Below are positions 27,021 to 36,685 of a DNA stretch of 64,000 nucleotides, piece by piece; within the stretch, counting starts at the first letter, position 1; every line of letters begins with the position of its first letter. The stretch spans positions 1,364,001 through 1,428,000 of the forward strand of contig NC_018721.1 of NCBI RefSeq assembly GCF_000153485.2. The letters run 5' to 3'. The notes under the pieces were generated by a model. That model was not told the DNA's origin. It made no database searches and saw only the letters and a list, made by a program, of their open reading frames with translations. The translations under genes were made by a program, and so were the position numbers. The stretch is from Psychroflexus torquis ATCC 700755 (GTDB taxonomy: Bacteria; Bacteroidota; Bacteroidia; Flavobacteriales; Flavobacteriaceae).

Positions 27021-28610
27021 TTAGTAGCCTTCGTTCTGTACCAAATTTGGATTGGCAAGGACATCAGATATCGGTATTGGAAAAACAATTGACGTTGGAC
27101 TTGATGCCTCTTTAAGATTCCAAGCTTTTGTGTATTGGCCAAACCTTATCAAGTCTTGTCTTCTTACTAATTCAGCGTACATCTCTCTACCTCTTTCAGC
27201 TAATAATTCTGCTTCACCAAAAGTCGTCAATGGGGAAGCACCTCTTATAGTTCTTAACTCATTAATCATAACTGTGGCATCGTTACCCATTCTAAACATC
27301 GCTTCTGCCTTCATTAAATAGGAGTCTGCATATCTATAATTAATAACATGCGTTCTGTTGGCTCCACCTACTTCATTAGGATGGTACTTTAACATTCTAG
27401 TTCCATCAGTTTCTAATATCGCATTATCAGCAGGAGCCGTATATTCTGCTTTGGTTACTTCTTTGGTAAAGACTAAAGGAATACCACCTACATTATCTCT
27501 TGCATTTAGCGGTGTACCATCTTCTTCGTATTGTTGTCCAATTAAGAAACCATAGCCTATTCCTAGATTATCAGCATTTGCTGTAGTTGCATCTGGCACA
27601 AAACCTCTTCGTTCCTCTTGCCCATCGCCCACATAATTTGTGTCAGGGTCTCCTTCAAATAATTGATAAAATTCTGATAGCGTTGTAAAGCCATTCCATC
27701 CACCTCCACCATTATCAGGAGAATTAAGATTGTAATGTAAGGTAAGCCATGTTCTCCATCCTGCATCTGCTGGAGACCACCATAAGGTTTCTACATCATT
27801 ACTAGGTCTAAATATATCAAAAAAGTCACCAGAAGCAGCTAAAGCGTAGCCGTCTGCCGTAATTGCATCTACTGCGCTTATGACAACCTGCATATCTGCA
27901 TCAGCCGCGTTTGTTCCTAAATAAATGTGTTTGTTCAAATGAAGCTTTGCCAATAAATGATTGGCAGATGCTTTTGTAGGCGATGATTTCAAATCTATAC
28001 CACTACCAGCAGTCACTGTTGGTAGGCCTGCAATAGCATCGTTTAAATCTGCTACTATAAAATCAATTGCTTCTTGACCTGTAAACACCGTTGGAATTGT
28101 ACTATTTGGTAAATCTACATCTCTAAAAGGAACTTGTCGCCACATATCCAAAACCCAGGACATTGCCCAAGCTCTGTAAAAGCTAGCTTCTGCTTTAAGT
28201 TGAACGATTTCTCCACCTGAGGTAGTTATGCTTTTCTCGTTAAGAACACGTGTTGCATTAATGGTAACGCTGTTAAGTTGTTCCCAGCAGAATCTTATAT
28301 CCTGTAAGTCAGCATCCCATGTGTGTCTATGAATCGCTAACCATCTACCATTATCTCCCCAATCTGTTCCCCTAGTAGCCACTACATATTCATCTGAAGA
28401 GACCTCGTTTAAAGCATACAGCCCATTTTGACTTCCCAAATCTCCTGTAGCAATAGTGTTCCTAATATTAGCCACTTCACCTTGAATATCTGAAACACCT
28501 GCAAAACCATCTGTTATCAGTGAATCTGTGCCTTCAATTTCCAAATCTGTGCAAGAAAAAGCGACTGGAAGTAAAAGCGTTAAATAAAAATATTTTTTAA
28601 TTTTTTTCAT
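27021..28610 (-). CDS. SusD/RagB-family outer-membrane lipoprotein
   Basis: The 529-residue protein starts best at ATG 28610 (MKKIKKYFYLTLLLPVAFSC), a lipoprotein signal; the TTG three codons upstream is unnecessary. It has the SusD order: an N-terminal tetratricopeptide-like part with ARVLNEKSIT and LKAEASFYRAWAMSW, a ligand-facing insert, and the C-terminal NYRYADSYLMKAEAMFRMG and LLAERGREMYAE repeats. It caps the SusC barrel and captures glycan at the cell surface. The stop is followed by a terminator. Its substrate is presumably an alpha-glucan or trehalose-bearing compound, judged only from the neighbours. Confidence 0.94.
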   Translation of the reverse strand: MKKIKKYFYLTLLLPVAFSCTDLEIEGTDSLITDGFAGVSDIQGEVANIRNTIATGDLGSQNGLYALNEVSSDEYVVATRGTDWGDNGRWLAIHRHTWDADLQDIRFCWEQLNSVTINATRVLNEKSITTSGGEIVQLKAEASFYRAWAMSWVLDMWRQVPFRDVDLPNSTIPTVFTGQEAIDFIVADLNDAIAGLPTVTAGSGIDLKSSPTKASANHLLAKLHLNKHIYLGTNAADADMQVVISAVDAITADGYALAASGDFFDIFRPSNDVETLWWSPADAGWRTWLTLHYNLNSPDNGGGGWNGFTTLSEFYQLFEGDPDTNYVGDGQEERRGFVPDATTANADNLGIGYGFLIGQQYEEDGTPLNARDNVGGIPLVFTKEVTKAEYTAPADNAILETDGTRMLKYHPNEVGGANRTHVINYRYADSYLMKAEAMFRMGNDATVMINELRTIRGASPLTTFGEAELLAERGREMYAELVRRQDLIRFGQYTKAWNLKEASSPTSIVFPIPISDVLANPNLVQNEGY

Positions 28611-28627
28611 GAGTATCAATTTTTTTT

Positions 28628-31600
28628 TTAAAATGTAACATTAACGCCAAGAGAAAAGGTTCTTGGTCTTGGAAAAGCTAGATAATCTATAGAAGCGGAT
28701 GGCAATCCATTAGCTGGAATATTAGTAGTGCTTACCTCAGGATCTAATCCACTGTAACCTGTAATTAAGAATAGATTTTGACCACTAGCACTTACACGTA
28801 AACTTTGAATGTCTCCTTCACCACTAAGCGGAAAATTATAGGAAATCTGAGCTGACTGCAATCTTACAAAATCACCTTTTTCTAAAAAGAAGGTACTAGG
28901 GTTGGTTGAAGATAAAACGATACCATCATCAACAACGCTTTGTAAATTGTTTCTACTTCCTATCTGAGGAGTTGCAAAAAGGGCATTAGCGGTATTGTTA
29001 TACACGTAGTGTCCAAACTGTCCTGCGAAAAATACGGAAGCATCCCAATTCTTGTATTGAACACTTGTCGATAATCCAGCGTTAAAATCGGGTAATCCAG
29101 ATTTATCGAGTATGGTAGGGTCTGCAGCTACTTCAGTTCCATCTACCTCACGTAAATTATAGGTAAATAATGACCGACCATTCGTTAATACTTGCGTAGT
29201 AGCACCAGTTAGACCTTGACCAAACAAATTACCCGCTTGAAGATCTGGACCCGTATATTCTGTCAATTCATTTCTGTTGTAGGCGATGTTAAAGTTTGCA
29301 TTCCATATAAGAATGTCAGAGCGCACAATGTCATAATCTATGGCAAGTTCTAAACCTTCATTGATAAGTACGGCGTCAATATTGTCAAAAACAAAAGGCT
29401 GAATTGCCGGTTGAATTGACGGTGAATTTAACAAGAGATCTCTCGTCTCTTTCCGGTAGAAATCAAAGCTACCTGATAAGCGGTCATTTTTAAAACCAAA
29501 ATCGATTCCAAAACCAAATTGCGTCGTTTCTTCCCATCTAAGATCTGGTTGTGCATCTGCGACAGCAACATTGGCTGGTGCAGTAAGTTGTGAATTTTGC
29601 GTAATACCTAAAGTATTCCATCTCGTTCTGTTTACAAAACTGCCATAACCGAGCCCATCTTGATTACCTGTAAGACCCCAGTTTAATCTCATTTTTAGTG
29701 TAGAAAACATATCTTCACTAATAAAATCTTCCTGATTTAACTTCCAAGCAAAAGCAGCGGAAGGAAAATACCCGTATTGATTCTCAGGTCCAAACCTTGA
29801 AGATCCATCTGCTCTAAGTGTCGCAGTAAATAAATATTTATCCTGTATCGAATAGTTTACACGTCCAAAAAAGGATTGTAATTCATCTGTATTGTCAAAA
29901 GTATCAACCGAAAGCGCATCAATAGGTATACTCGGCAAACCTGCAGTTGATTGGTTAAGGGAAGGAAACAAATTAAGTATTCTAAATTCATCTGCTGTAC
30001 CACCTTCAAAAGTTCCTATACCATAGGCCTGATAATTTCTAGCGAGATTTCTAGTATTACTGTATGCCGTCTCAGTGATAGCTCTTATATCACTCAAGCT
30101 ACTAGAATTATACCCTTGGCCCAGAATATTTTGCCCGTTTCTATTAAAATCTTGGTATGAGAAACCCACAAGGGCATCTAACCTAGAATTTTCAAACTCT
30201 TTCTTATAATTTACTGTAAATTCTAACAGTTGGCTCTGTGTATCTAAATTACTAATCGCGGCGCGACCGTTGCCTATTGCACCATTATCTACAGCAAGAA
30301 TTTGTGGGCCTAAAACTTGACCTCTTTCAGAAGTAGAATTGTCTAATCCCAAAGTCAATTTTGCAGAAAACTCATTTGTGATTTCATAATCTAAAGATAA
30401 ATTACCCAAAAATCTGTTGGTGTTTGTATTGTCATCATAATATTCCAGAAGGTTGGCCGGATTTCTATCTGGGGCCGTATCAAAATCTGGATTATTAGTT
30501 AAGGTCGGGTTTGAGTAATAAGCAGCGGCCAATAAATCCCCTGTACTACCTGAATTCCTACTTATAAACGGTACTTGGTCATTTATTCTAGAAAACGTTC
30601 CTTGAAAAGAAACTTTTAATTTGTCCTTTAGAAAACGATGGTTTGCATTTACTCTAGCTGTAATACGCTCCAACTGCGTGTCTTCTATAATACCTAGTTG
30701 ATCTGAATAGTTTACGGTTGCTCTTACATTTCCTTTTCCATAACTCCTAGAGTACGATAAGTTCGTATCTGTTGATACGACAGTTCTAAATATAAAATCT
30801 TGCCAGTCAATAGCACCACCAAGATCTGCACCACCTCTTTGAACAAACTCATCCGTAGATAAAAGGTCAAACCTATTCCTAGTTTCAGACATAGTTACAT
30901 TAGAGGAAAAATTAAATTGCCCTTCTGTGCCTGCAGATCTTCCTGATTTGGTGGTAATAATTACTACCCCATTCGCTCCTCTAGACCCATAAATAGCAGT
31001 AGAAGAAGCATCTTTTAAAATACTCATACTTTCTATATCATTCGGATTCAAGAAGTTCAATGGATTTCTAGAACCACTAGACCCTACACCAATGTCAGCT
31101 CCCGATGCAGAAACACTTTCATTTGAAACTGGTACACCATCAATAACAAATAAAGGACTGTTATTTGCTCTAGCAGAGCCTGTTCCTCTAATTCGCACTA
31201 CAATTCCCGCACCTGGCTCACCACTTGACTGTGTAATTTGAACACCGGCAGATTTACCTTGGATTAACTGTTCAGGAGAACTAATAGCACCTTGATTAAA
31301 ATCTTTTGCTGAAACTGTGGAGACAGCACCTGTTGCATCTTTAACTGTTGTAGTACCGTAGCCAATAACTACGATCTCATCTAATTTAGAAGCATCTTCA
31401 AGTAGTGTTATATCGAGGACAAGTTGTCCAGAATAAATCACCTCCTGTGTTTTATAGCCTAAGTAACTAAATACAATAATATCGTCAATAGACACGTCAT
31501 TAAGCGTGTAACTACCATCCATGTCAGTTTGAACACCATTATTTGTGCCTTTAACCGATATATTAACTCCCGGTAATGTATCGACCTTATCGTTAACAGT

Positions 31601-31684
31601 ACCTGAAATGCTTTGAGAGTGAAGTAATCCTCCTAAGAAAAGGAACATAACACAAATAATTTTCGTTAATAAATTTTGTTTCAT
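28628..31684 (-). CDS. SusC/RagA-family TonB-linked outer-membrane protein
   Basis: The 1018-residue protein has a signal peptide, a carboxypeptidase-regulatory-like domain (about 25-105, SGTVNDKVDTLPGVNISVKG), the TonB-box region DEIVVIGYGT, a plug domain with YGSRGANGVVIITTK (about 230) and a barrel that ends in LGVNVTF. It imports glycan fragments through the outer membrane together with SusD, whose gene starts 17 bp downstream. It is the first gene of the locus, behind a strong Bacteroidota promoter. No regulator gene (SusR, LacI or sigma/anti-sigma pair) is adjacent, so control probably comes from elsewhere. Confidence 0.95.
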   Translation of the reverse strand: MKQNLLTKIICVMFLFLGGLLHSQSISGTVNDKVDTLPGVNISVKGTNNGVQTDMDGSYTLNDVSIDDIIVFSYLGYKTQEVIYSGQLVLDITLLEDASKLDEIVVIGYGTTTVKDATGAVSTVSAKDFNQGAISSPEQLIQGKSAGVQITQSSGEPGAGIVVRIRGTGSARANNSPLFVIDGVPVSNESVSASGADIGVGSSGSRNPLNFLNPNDIESMSILKDASSTAIYGSRGANGVVIITTKSGRSAGTEGQFNFSSNVTMSETRNRFDLLSTDEFVQRGGADLGGAIDWQDFIFRTVVSTDTNLSYSRSYGKGNVRATVNYSDQLGIIEDTQLERITARVNANHRFLKDKLKVSFQGTFSRINDQVPFISRNSGSTGDLLAAAYYSNPTLTNNPDFDTAPDRNPANLLEYYDDNTNTNRFLGNLSLDYEITNEFSAKLTLGLDNSTSERGQVLGPQILAVDNGAIGNGRAAISNLDTQSQLLEFTVNYKKEFENSRLDALVGFSYQDFNRNGQNILGQGYNSSSLSDIRAITETAYSNTRNLARNYQAYGIGTFEGGTADEFRILNLFPSLNQSTAGLPSIPIDALSVDTFDNTDELQSFFGRVNYSIQDKYLFTATLRADGSSRFGPENQYGYFPSAAFAWKLNQEDFISEDMFSTLKMRLNWGLTGNQDGLGYGSFVNRTRWNTLGITQNSQLTAPANVAVADAQPDLRWEETTQFGFGIDFGFKNDRLSGSFDFYRKETRDLLLNSPSIQPAIQPFVFDNIDAVLINEGLELAIDYDIVRSDILIWNANFNIAYNRNELTEYTGPDLQAGNLFGQGLTGATTQVLTNGRSLFTYNLREVDGTEVAADPTILDKSGLPDFNAGLSTSVQYKNWDASVFFAGQFGHYVYNNTANALFATPQIGSRNNLQSVVDDGIVLSSTNPSTFFLEKGDFVRLQSAQISYNFPLSGEGDIQSLRVSASGQNLFLITGYSGLDPEVSTTNIPANGLPSASIDYLAFPRPRTFSLGVNVTF

Positions 31685-31722
31685 AATTAAATTAATTAGT
31701 TAGGGTTTAGAGAATTATAAAA

Positions 31723-31753
31723 CAAACATAATATATTTAACAGATTTATCAAA
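31723..31753 (-). promoter_or_regulatory. Bacteroidota-type promoter of susC
   Basis: On the minus strand TTTG (complement of 31750-31753) and TATGTTTG (complement of 31723-31730) are separated by exactly 19 bases. This is the TTTG/TAnnTTTG consensus of the primary sigma factor in this phylum. The distance to the susC ATG is 38 bases, giving a leader of about 30. Confidence 0.78.
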
Positions 31754-32048
31754 ACTTTTTGAAAAAATAACGATAAGGTTTTCGTAAAATCCATATAAAC
31801 CCCTAAATTATAGATATATCAAATTAAATAATAGGTTATATGTGAAAAATTGTAAGTCTTTTATGAATATATATAAAATAATTTATGTTGCCAATCTCAT
31901 ATTTTGGTTTTCAGAAGTATGAATACCGTTGCAAGGTAAAATGTAATAAATAGAGTTTTAAATCAGCTTAATCATATGTATAGGGTCATTAAGTCTTATT
32001 TTTAATATATGAAACTACAGAAACAGCCTACATTAGCAGACACGATTT

Positions 32049-32382
32049 GTGATTTGCAATCAAAGAAGATAAAAAGGCAAAAGGTGTAGTTATCGGTGAT
32101 AAAATTAAGGACACTGGTGTTAAGGCTATAAAATAAATTTAAGCTAAAGGCATTGCTATCGTTATGTAGACAGAAGATAATCAAGACACTGCTCAAACAT
32201 TAGGATTTGGAATTCATCTCACCAACTTTAAAGCCAGTATGTTACCAGAAGATAAATTGAAAAAAGTTAAAGCGCTACAAGACCAAGGCAAAGAAGGTGC
32301 TGTGTCAGGTGATGGTTTAAATGATGCTTCAGCATTAGCTAATATTGCGATAAGTAAAGAACGGATATACTATAACGATTGA
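32049..32382 (+). pseudogene. Decayed P-type (heavy-metal) ATPase fragment
   Basis: One frame reads FAIKEDKKAKGVVIGDKIKD, then NQDTAQTLG, MLPEDKLKKVKALQDQGK and GDGLNDASALANI. These match the end of the phosphorylation domain and the GDGxNDAxAL hinge of copper/zinc P-type ATPases. Stop codons interrupt it near 32130, 32136 and 32168, and neither the phosphorylation site DKTGT nor the membrane helices remain. It is a fragment of a lost gene. The rest of 31754-32552 holds only a weak stem at 32397-32424 and a CCAAGCT/AGCTTGG inverted repeat near 32510-32530. Confidence 0.75.
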
Positions 32383-32552
32383 CTAGAAAAAATAAAAGCC
32401 TAAACAAATGCTTTTATTTAGGCTCCAGAAGTCCGTTCCGTATGTATTTGCTAAATTTGAACTTTAGAGCAACAATCCATAAATTTTGGACATATACTTT
32501 ATGTGCAAACCAAGCTATTCTAAGCTTGGATTAACTATAAAATTAAAACAGA

Positions 32553-33554
32553 ATGAATACGACTAGAACGATTAATCTAAAAAGCAGACCCAAAGGGACC
32601 CCCAACTTATCAGATTTCGATTTTACTACTTCAGAAGTAAAAGAACTACAGAAAGGAGAAGTGTTACTTCAGACAACCTATGTTTCTGTAGATCCCTATT
32701 TAAGAGGGAGAATGAGCGATGCCAAGTCTTATATTGAACCTTTTGAGCTCAATAAACCGATTGTTTCTGGGGTTATTGCTAAAATCATAGACTCCAAGAG
32801 TGATAATTTTAGTGTCGGTGATTTCGTCTCTGGGGTTTTAGAGTGGAAAGAAACTCAAGTCGCCAAAGAAGATAGTTTAAAAAAAGTAGATCCTAGCAAA
32901 GCTCCGCTTTCTGCTTATTTAGGTATTTTGGGAATGACAGGATTGACGGCTTACCTTGGACTTACAGAGATAGGAAAACCGAAAGAAGGAGAGACTCTGG
33001 TCGTATCTGGCGCCGCAGGAGCGGTTGGAAGCATCGTAGGACAAATTGGAAAAATCCTCGGCTTACACGTCGTAGGAATTGCTGGAAGTGACGAAAAGGT
33101 GGATATGATTAAATCTGACTTTGGTTTTGATAAAGGCATCAATTACAATACCACCGAAAACATGACTCAAGCCATCGCAAAAGCTTGTCCTAATGGAGTA
33201 GATGTTTATTTTGATAACGTTGGAGGTGAGATCTCGGAGGCGGTCCTCTTTAAGATTAATAAATTTTCAAGAACAGTTAATTGTGGAGCCATCTCTGTCT
33301 ACAATAACACAGAGTTGCCAAAAAGCACTAGTGTTCAACCTTTTCTAATTAAGAATAGCTCTTTGATGCAAGGCTTTGTTATCTTCGATTATGCAGATAA
33401 ACATCCTGCTGGAATTAAGCAATTAGCGAAGTGGTTGCAAGAAGGTAAGCTCGAGTATACCGAAACGATTCAAGAAGGATTTGAAACTATACCACAAGCC
33501 TTTTTGGACCTTTTCGAAGGGAAAAATAAAGGGAAAATGGTGGTGAAACTTTAA
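32553..33554 (+). CDS. Zinc-independent MDR-family NADPH oxidoreductase
   Basis: The 333-residue protein matches the leukotriene B4 dehydrogenase/CurA branch of the medium-chain reductases. It contains PYLRGRMSD early, the cofactor loop GAAGAVGSIVGQIGK near residues 152-166, and FDNVGGEISE and NCGAISVYN later. Enzymes of this branch reduce the double bond of enones and enals with NADPH, and often act in detoxification. It lacks the zinc ligands of alcohol dehydrogenases. It stands alone, and the R3 repeat now lies between its stop and its terminator. Confidence 0.88.
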   Translation: MNTTRTINLKSRPKGTPNLSDFDFTTSEVKELQKGEVLLQTTYVSVDPYLRGRMSDAKSYIEPFELNKPIVSGVIAKIIDSKSDNFSVGDFVSGVLEWKETQVAKEDSLKKVDPSKAPLSAYLGILGMTGLTAYLGLTEIGKPKEGETLVVSGAAGAVGSIVGQIGKILGLHVVGIAGSDEKVDMIKSDFGFDKGINYNTTENMTQAIAKACPNGVDVYFDNVGGEISEAVLFKINKFSRTVNCGAISVYNNTELPKSTSVQPFLIKNSSLMQGFVIFDYADKHPAGIKQLAKWLQEGKLEYTETIQEGFETIPQAFLDLFEGKNKGKMVVKL

Positions 33555-33657
33555 ACCATACTGTCAACAAGTTTAAAATGAATCGTGTATAAAAATAGAC
33601 CTTCATCAATGTGATGAAATCAAGAACGTTAATGAATAAAATAATTTTGATCAATAA

Positions 33658-33817
33658 TACCAAATTAGACCTATAATGACGCAATAAATCGTTTCTTTTT
33701 CGCCTGCTTTTCATCAAAAATAATTACCGTAGCTAAGGCTATGCTAATTATTTTTGATTTCAATCAATCAAAAAATAATTCAATTTATTCATACGGCATT
33801 ATAAATATAATTTGGTA
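33658..33817 (+). repeat. Dispersed MITE-like repeat, copy 3 (R3)
   Basis: This 160-bp copy has core A with a perfect internal inverted repeat, ATCAAAAATAATTA at 33713-33726 and its complement at 33745-33758. Its right end carries TGCCGTAT followed by N13 and TACCAA on the minus strand, the same layout and spacing as the IS630 ends. It ends one base before the next terminator. Confidence 0.88.
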
Positions 33818-33818
33818 T

Positions 33819-33849
33819 AAAAAGAGCCTCGGAAATCGAGGCTCTTTTT
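33819..33849. terminator. Strong bidirectional terminator
   Basis: Perfect 13-bp arms AAAAAGAGCCTCG and CGAGGCTCTTTTT enclose a GAAAT loop. It probably ends the oxidoreductase gene from the left. The following bases to 34059 contain nothing I recognise. Confidence 0.88.
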
Positions 33850-34059
33850 GGTAGTGTTGGATTGTTTTTAAAAACATTTTAAATAAAACTTTAAGTACAG
33901 CTGATTTTGAGTCGGTTAATAGGATTGATAAAAAAGTATAATATTGAACAAAAAAACATACTACTACCAGAGGCGATTTGTACCAATTTATACTATTAAA
34001 ATACCCAGATTCCTATTTGGGATGAAAAAAGAAAACACTTATTAAGCATAAAAAAGGAT

Positions 34060-34533
34060 TCACTTTTTATGCTTCCAGCTAAACCCTTTTAGCATCAAAG
34101 CAGCTCTTAAGATGTCTTTCTGACTTACAATACCTATAATTCTATCATTTTCTACCACAGGGAAACGGCGTCTTTTAGATTTTAAGAAGAGGTTTGCAGC
34201 ATCAAACAGACTGACGTCTGGAGAAATGGTATTCACTTCTTTAGACATGTATTTTTCAACACTCACATCTTCCATCGGCATATTGTAATATCGACTTTCA
34301 GAAATTTGCTTAACGCAATCGCCTTCAGAAATAATTCCTATAACGCGCTTTTGGTCATCAACAACGGGACCACCAGAAACTCTAAACTTTATGAGTATCT
34401 CTACCACTTCGATAATACTTTGAGCTTTATTGAAAAGTATCATGTTTTGAGACATACAGTCTCTAACTGTTATTTTTTCTGCTTGTTTATTAACCTCTCC
34501 AACTTGTTGACCTTGAAAACTTTTAATGCCCAT
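34060..34533 (-). CDS. Tandem CBS-domain protein
   Basis: The 157-residue protein is almost entirely a pair of CBS motifs: KITVRDCMSQNMILF to VIGIISEGDCVKQ, and VSVEKYMSKEVNTI to IIGIVSQKDILRAAL. Such pairs bind adenosine nucleotides and act as energy or ligand sensors. No enzyme domain is fused. The 18-bp palindrome TAATTTAATATTAAATTA, near 34541-34558, lies between the gene and its upstream region and may be part of a promoter. Its partner protein is not apparent from the neighbours. Confidence 0.82.
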   Translation of the reverse strand: MGIKSFQGQQVGEVNKQAEKITVRDCMSQNMILFNKAQSIIEVVEILIKFRVSGGPVVDDQKRVIGIISEGDCVKQISESRYYNMPMEDVSVEKYMSKEVNTISPDVSLFDAANLFLKSKRRRFPVVENDRIIGIVSQKDILRAALMLKGFSWKHKK

Positions 34534-34692
34534 GATATATAATTTAATATTAAATTAATCATAAATATGACAATACAGCAATTTAAAAGGTTAAAAAAAA
34601 TTAATAATATAAAATATATTCTGTTTTTTTATGGATTTTAGAGTGTTCGTTTCAATTAAACAAGAGTTTCCTAATACTTTTTAGCAAAAATA

Positions 34693-36282
34693 TTATTTCA
34701 TACCGGGTTGTTTAATTTCATAACCTGTTTTGTCTTTGTTTTGTTTTACCATTTTTTTGACATCTTTAAGTAATTGTTGGGCATCATAAATGATTCCATC
34801 CTTAATGGTGTATTTTACACCTCCCACTCTAGTCACTTCGTTATCTTCTGTTAATTTGATGGTACCAGTTCCATAGAGAACCTTTAAGTTTTCCAATGGA
34901 TTTTCTTCTACGATAACAAAATCGGCTAATTTACCAATTTCAACTGATCCAATTTTATCTTCCATACCCAAAGCTTCAGCTCCATTTAGTGTAGCAGACA
35001 TCATGACTTCCAATGGATGAAAACCAGCTTCTCTAAGTAATTCCAATTCGCGGATATAAGCGAATCCATAAAGTTGAAAAATAAAACCAGAATCGGATCC
35101 AGCGGTCACTCTTCCTCCCCTGTTTTTATATTCGTTCACAAAAGTCATCCATAATTGATAGTTTTTTCTCCAGTCCGTTTCTTGTTCTGTTCCCCAAGAA
35201 TGCCAGTAAGACCCATGCGATATTTTACTAGGTTGGTAGAATTCCCAAAGCGATGGCATGGTATAGTCTTCGTGCCATTCTGCACGTCTGGTTCGCATTA
35301 AGTCACGACTCGCTTCATAAATATTAAAGGTAGGATCTATGGTAAAATCAAGCTCAATCAATTCGTTCATCACTTCATTCCACCTCTCAGAATAAGGTGG
35401 TGCAGCCTGTTCCCATAATTTTCCAGCTTCAGAAAATCGATCCTGCTCATTGTTATAATTATAGTCTAATTTGTAATGCTGAACGGTTCTATCGGTAAAT
35501 AGGGCTTCTGGTAGTCCATACCAATGTTCCATACTCGTCAACCCTGCTCTGGCAGAATTTATTACATTCCACCTGGCGACGTCCATTTGAGCATGGTGCA
35601 TAGCAGAACGCAAGCCCAGACTTTTATTTTCCTCTAAAGCGGCTTGCATGATTTCTGGCTTTGCTCCAAAAAATTTAATGCCATCAGCACCTTTCTCAGC
35701 GTTATCCTGAACCCATTCCTTAGCTGCTTCAACTGAACTTATCTTTGATTTACTGCCCTGACCGAAAGCGGTATATGCTAAAATTCTTGGAGCTGTTATT
35801 TTATTTTTGGCAGATTTTGCTTTGTGTTCCAGCACCCAGTCCAACCCATTACCAGCCGAAGGATCTCGTATGGTCGTTACCCCATGACCCATCCATAATT
35901 TGAAAACATATTCTGCAGTAACACCTTGGGCTTCTCCTCCAATATGTCCGTGCATATCTATAAAACCAGGCATGAGATACATACCAGAAGCATCCAATTC
36001 CTTTCCGCCAGGTTTAAGTTTTGGTCTATTGCTATCCTGTATTTCTACACCAGGATATCCCACTGTTTTAATTTCCGCAATTTTATTCTCTTCCACAACA
36101 ATATCTACTGGTCCTAATGGAGGCGCCCCATTTCCGTTGATTAATGTGACTCCCCGAATAATCAATTGCGACCAAGGTCCTTCGCCTTCAGTTCTTTCTG
36201 GAGCACTTTCAATTTGTGCCCAAGCTGTGAGCTGAATACATAAAACAAATACCGATAGTAATAGCTTTTTCATAATTTTCAT
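34693..36282 (-). CDS. Secreted metal-dependent amidohydrolase
   Basis: The protein of about 529 residues has a signal peptide (MKKLLLSVFVLCIQLTAWAQ, starting at 36273; ATG 36282 gives three more residues). Amidohydrolase metal sites are visible: DMHGHIGG near 113, HHAQ near 215 and AGSDSG near 396, plus KFFGAKPE that may supply the bridging Lys. GVTTIRDPSAG fits the imidazolonepropionase/prolidase-like branch. It probably hydrolyses a cyclic amide or peptide-like bond in the periplasm. It stands alone and the R4 repeat lies upstream of its start. Confidence 0.85.
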   Translation of the reverse strand: MKIMKKLLLSVFVLCIQLTAWAQIESAPERTEGEGPWSQLIIRGVTLINGNGAPPLGPVDIVVEENKIAEIKTVGYPGVEIQDSNRPKLKPGGKELDASGMYLMPGFIDMHGHIGGEAQGVTAEYVFKLWMGHGVTTIRDPSAGNGLDWVLEHKAKSAKNKITAPRILAYTAFGQGSKSKISSVEAAKEWVQDNAEKGADGIKFFGAKPEIMQAALEENKSLGLRSAMHHAQMDVARWNVINSARAGLTSMEHWYGLPEALFTDRTVQHYKLDYNYNNEQDRFSEAGKLWEQAAPPYSERWNEVMNELIELDFTIDPTFNIYEASRDLMRTRRAEWHEDYTMPSLWEFYQPSKISHGSYWHSWGTEQETDWRKNYQLWMTFVNEYKNRGGRVTAGSDSGFIFQLYGFAYIRELELLREAGFHPLEVMMSATLNGAEALGMEDKIGSVEIGKLADFVIVEENPLENLKVLYGTGTIKLTEDNEVTRVGGVKYTIKDGIIYDAQQLLKDVKKMVKQNKDKTGYEIKQPGMK

Positions 36283-36403
36283 TTTCAAAAAAATGTAAGG
36301 TAAGAAAGTTTGTCAAGAAGGACTCAACTTTCAATAAGCTTGTTTTTTAGTTTGTACTGTTTGTTTTCTGTTGAATTTGTAACTGCCCTAGTTTTTGCTT
36401 TAA

Positions 36404-36591
36404 TACCAAATTAGACCTATAATGAAGCAATAAATCGTTTTACCGATACGAATTCGGCACAGGCTTTTTTCGCCTGCTTTTCATCAAAAATAATTACCGT
36501 AGCTAAGGCTATGCTAGTTATTTTTGATTTCAATCAATCAATCAAAAAATAATTCAATTTATTCATACGGCATTATAAATATAATTTGGCA
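36404..36591 (+). repeat. Dispersed MITE-like repeat, copy 4 (R4)
   Basis: This 188-bp copy has core A and the extra left module with GGCACAGGC..GCCTG that R3 lacks. It lies between the divergent amidohydrolase and ABC exporter genes, so it sits in the 5' region of both. A box TAACTTTG at 36649-36656, outside the repeat, may be the exporter's own promoter. Confidence 0.87.
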
Positions 36592-36685
36592 TAAGACAAA
36601 TTTTAAGATTTTTAAGTTAAGTTAGGAGGTTTAGTTAAGGCTTAAAGTTAACTTTGCAAAGTATTGAAAAGAAGAATAAAAACGA

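Noticed and set aside
31685..32552. A regulator gene for the carbohydrate locus upstream of susC.
   Set aside because: Only the susC promoter and an ATPase relic are present. No SusR, LacI, AraC or sigma/anti-sigma gene lies beside the locus.
36440..36480. GAATTCGGCACAGG-like string resembling a cloning adaptor.
   Set aside because: It recurs in R2, R4 and R7 in diverged form inside a genuine dispersed repeat, so it is not vector or adaptor contamination.
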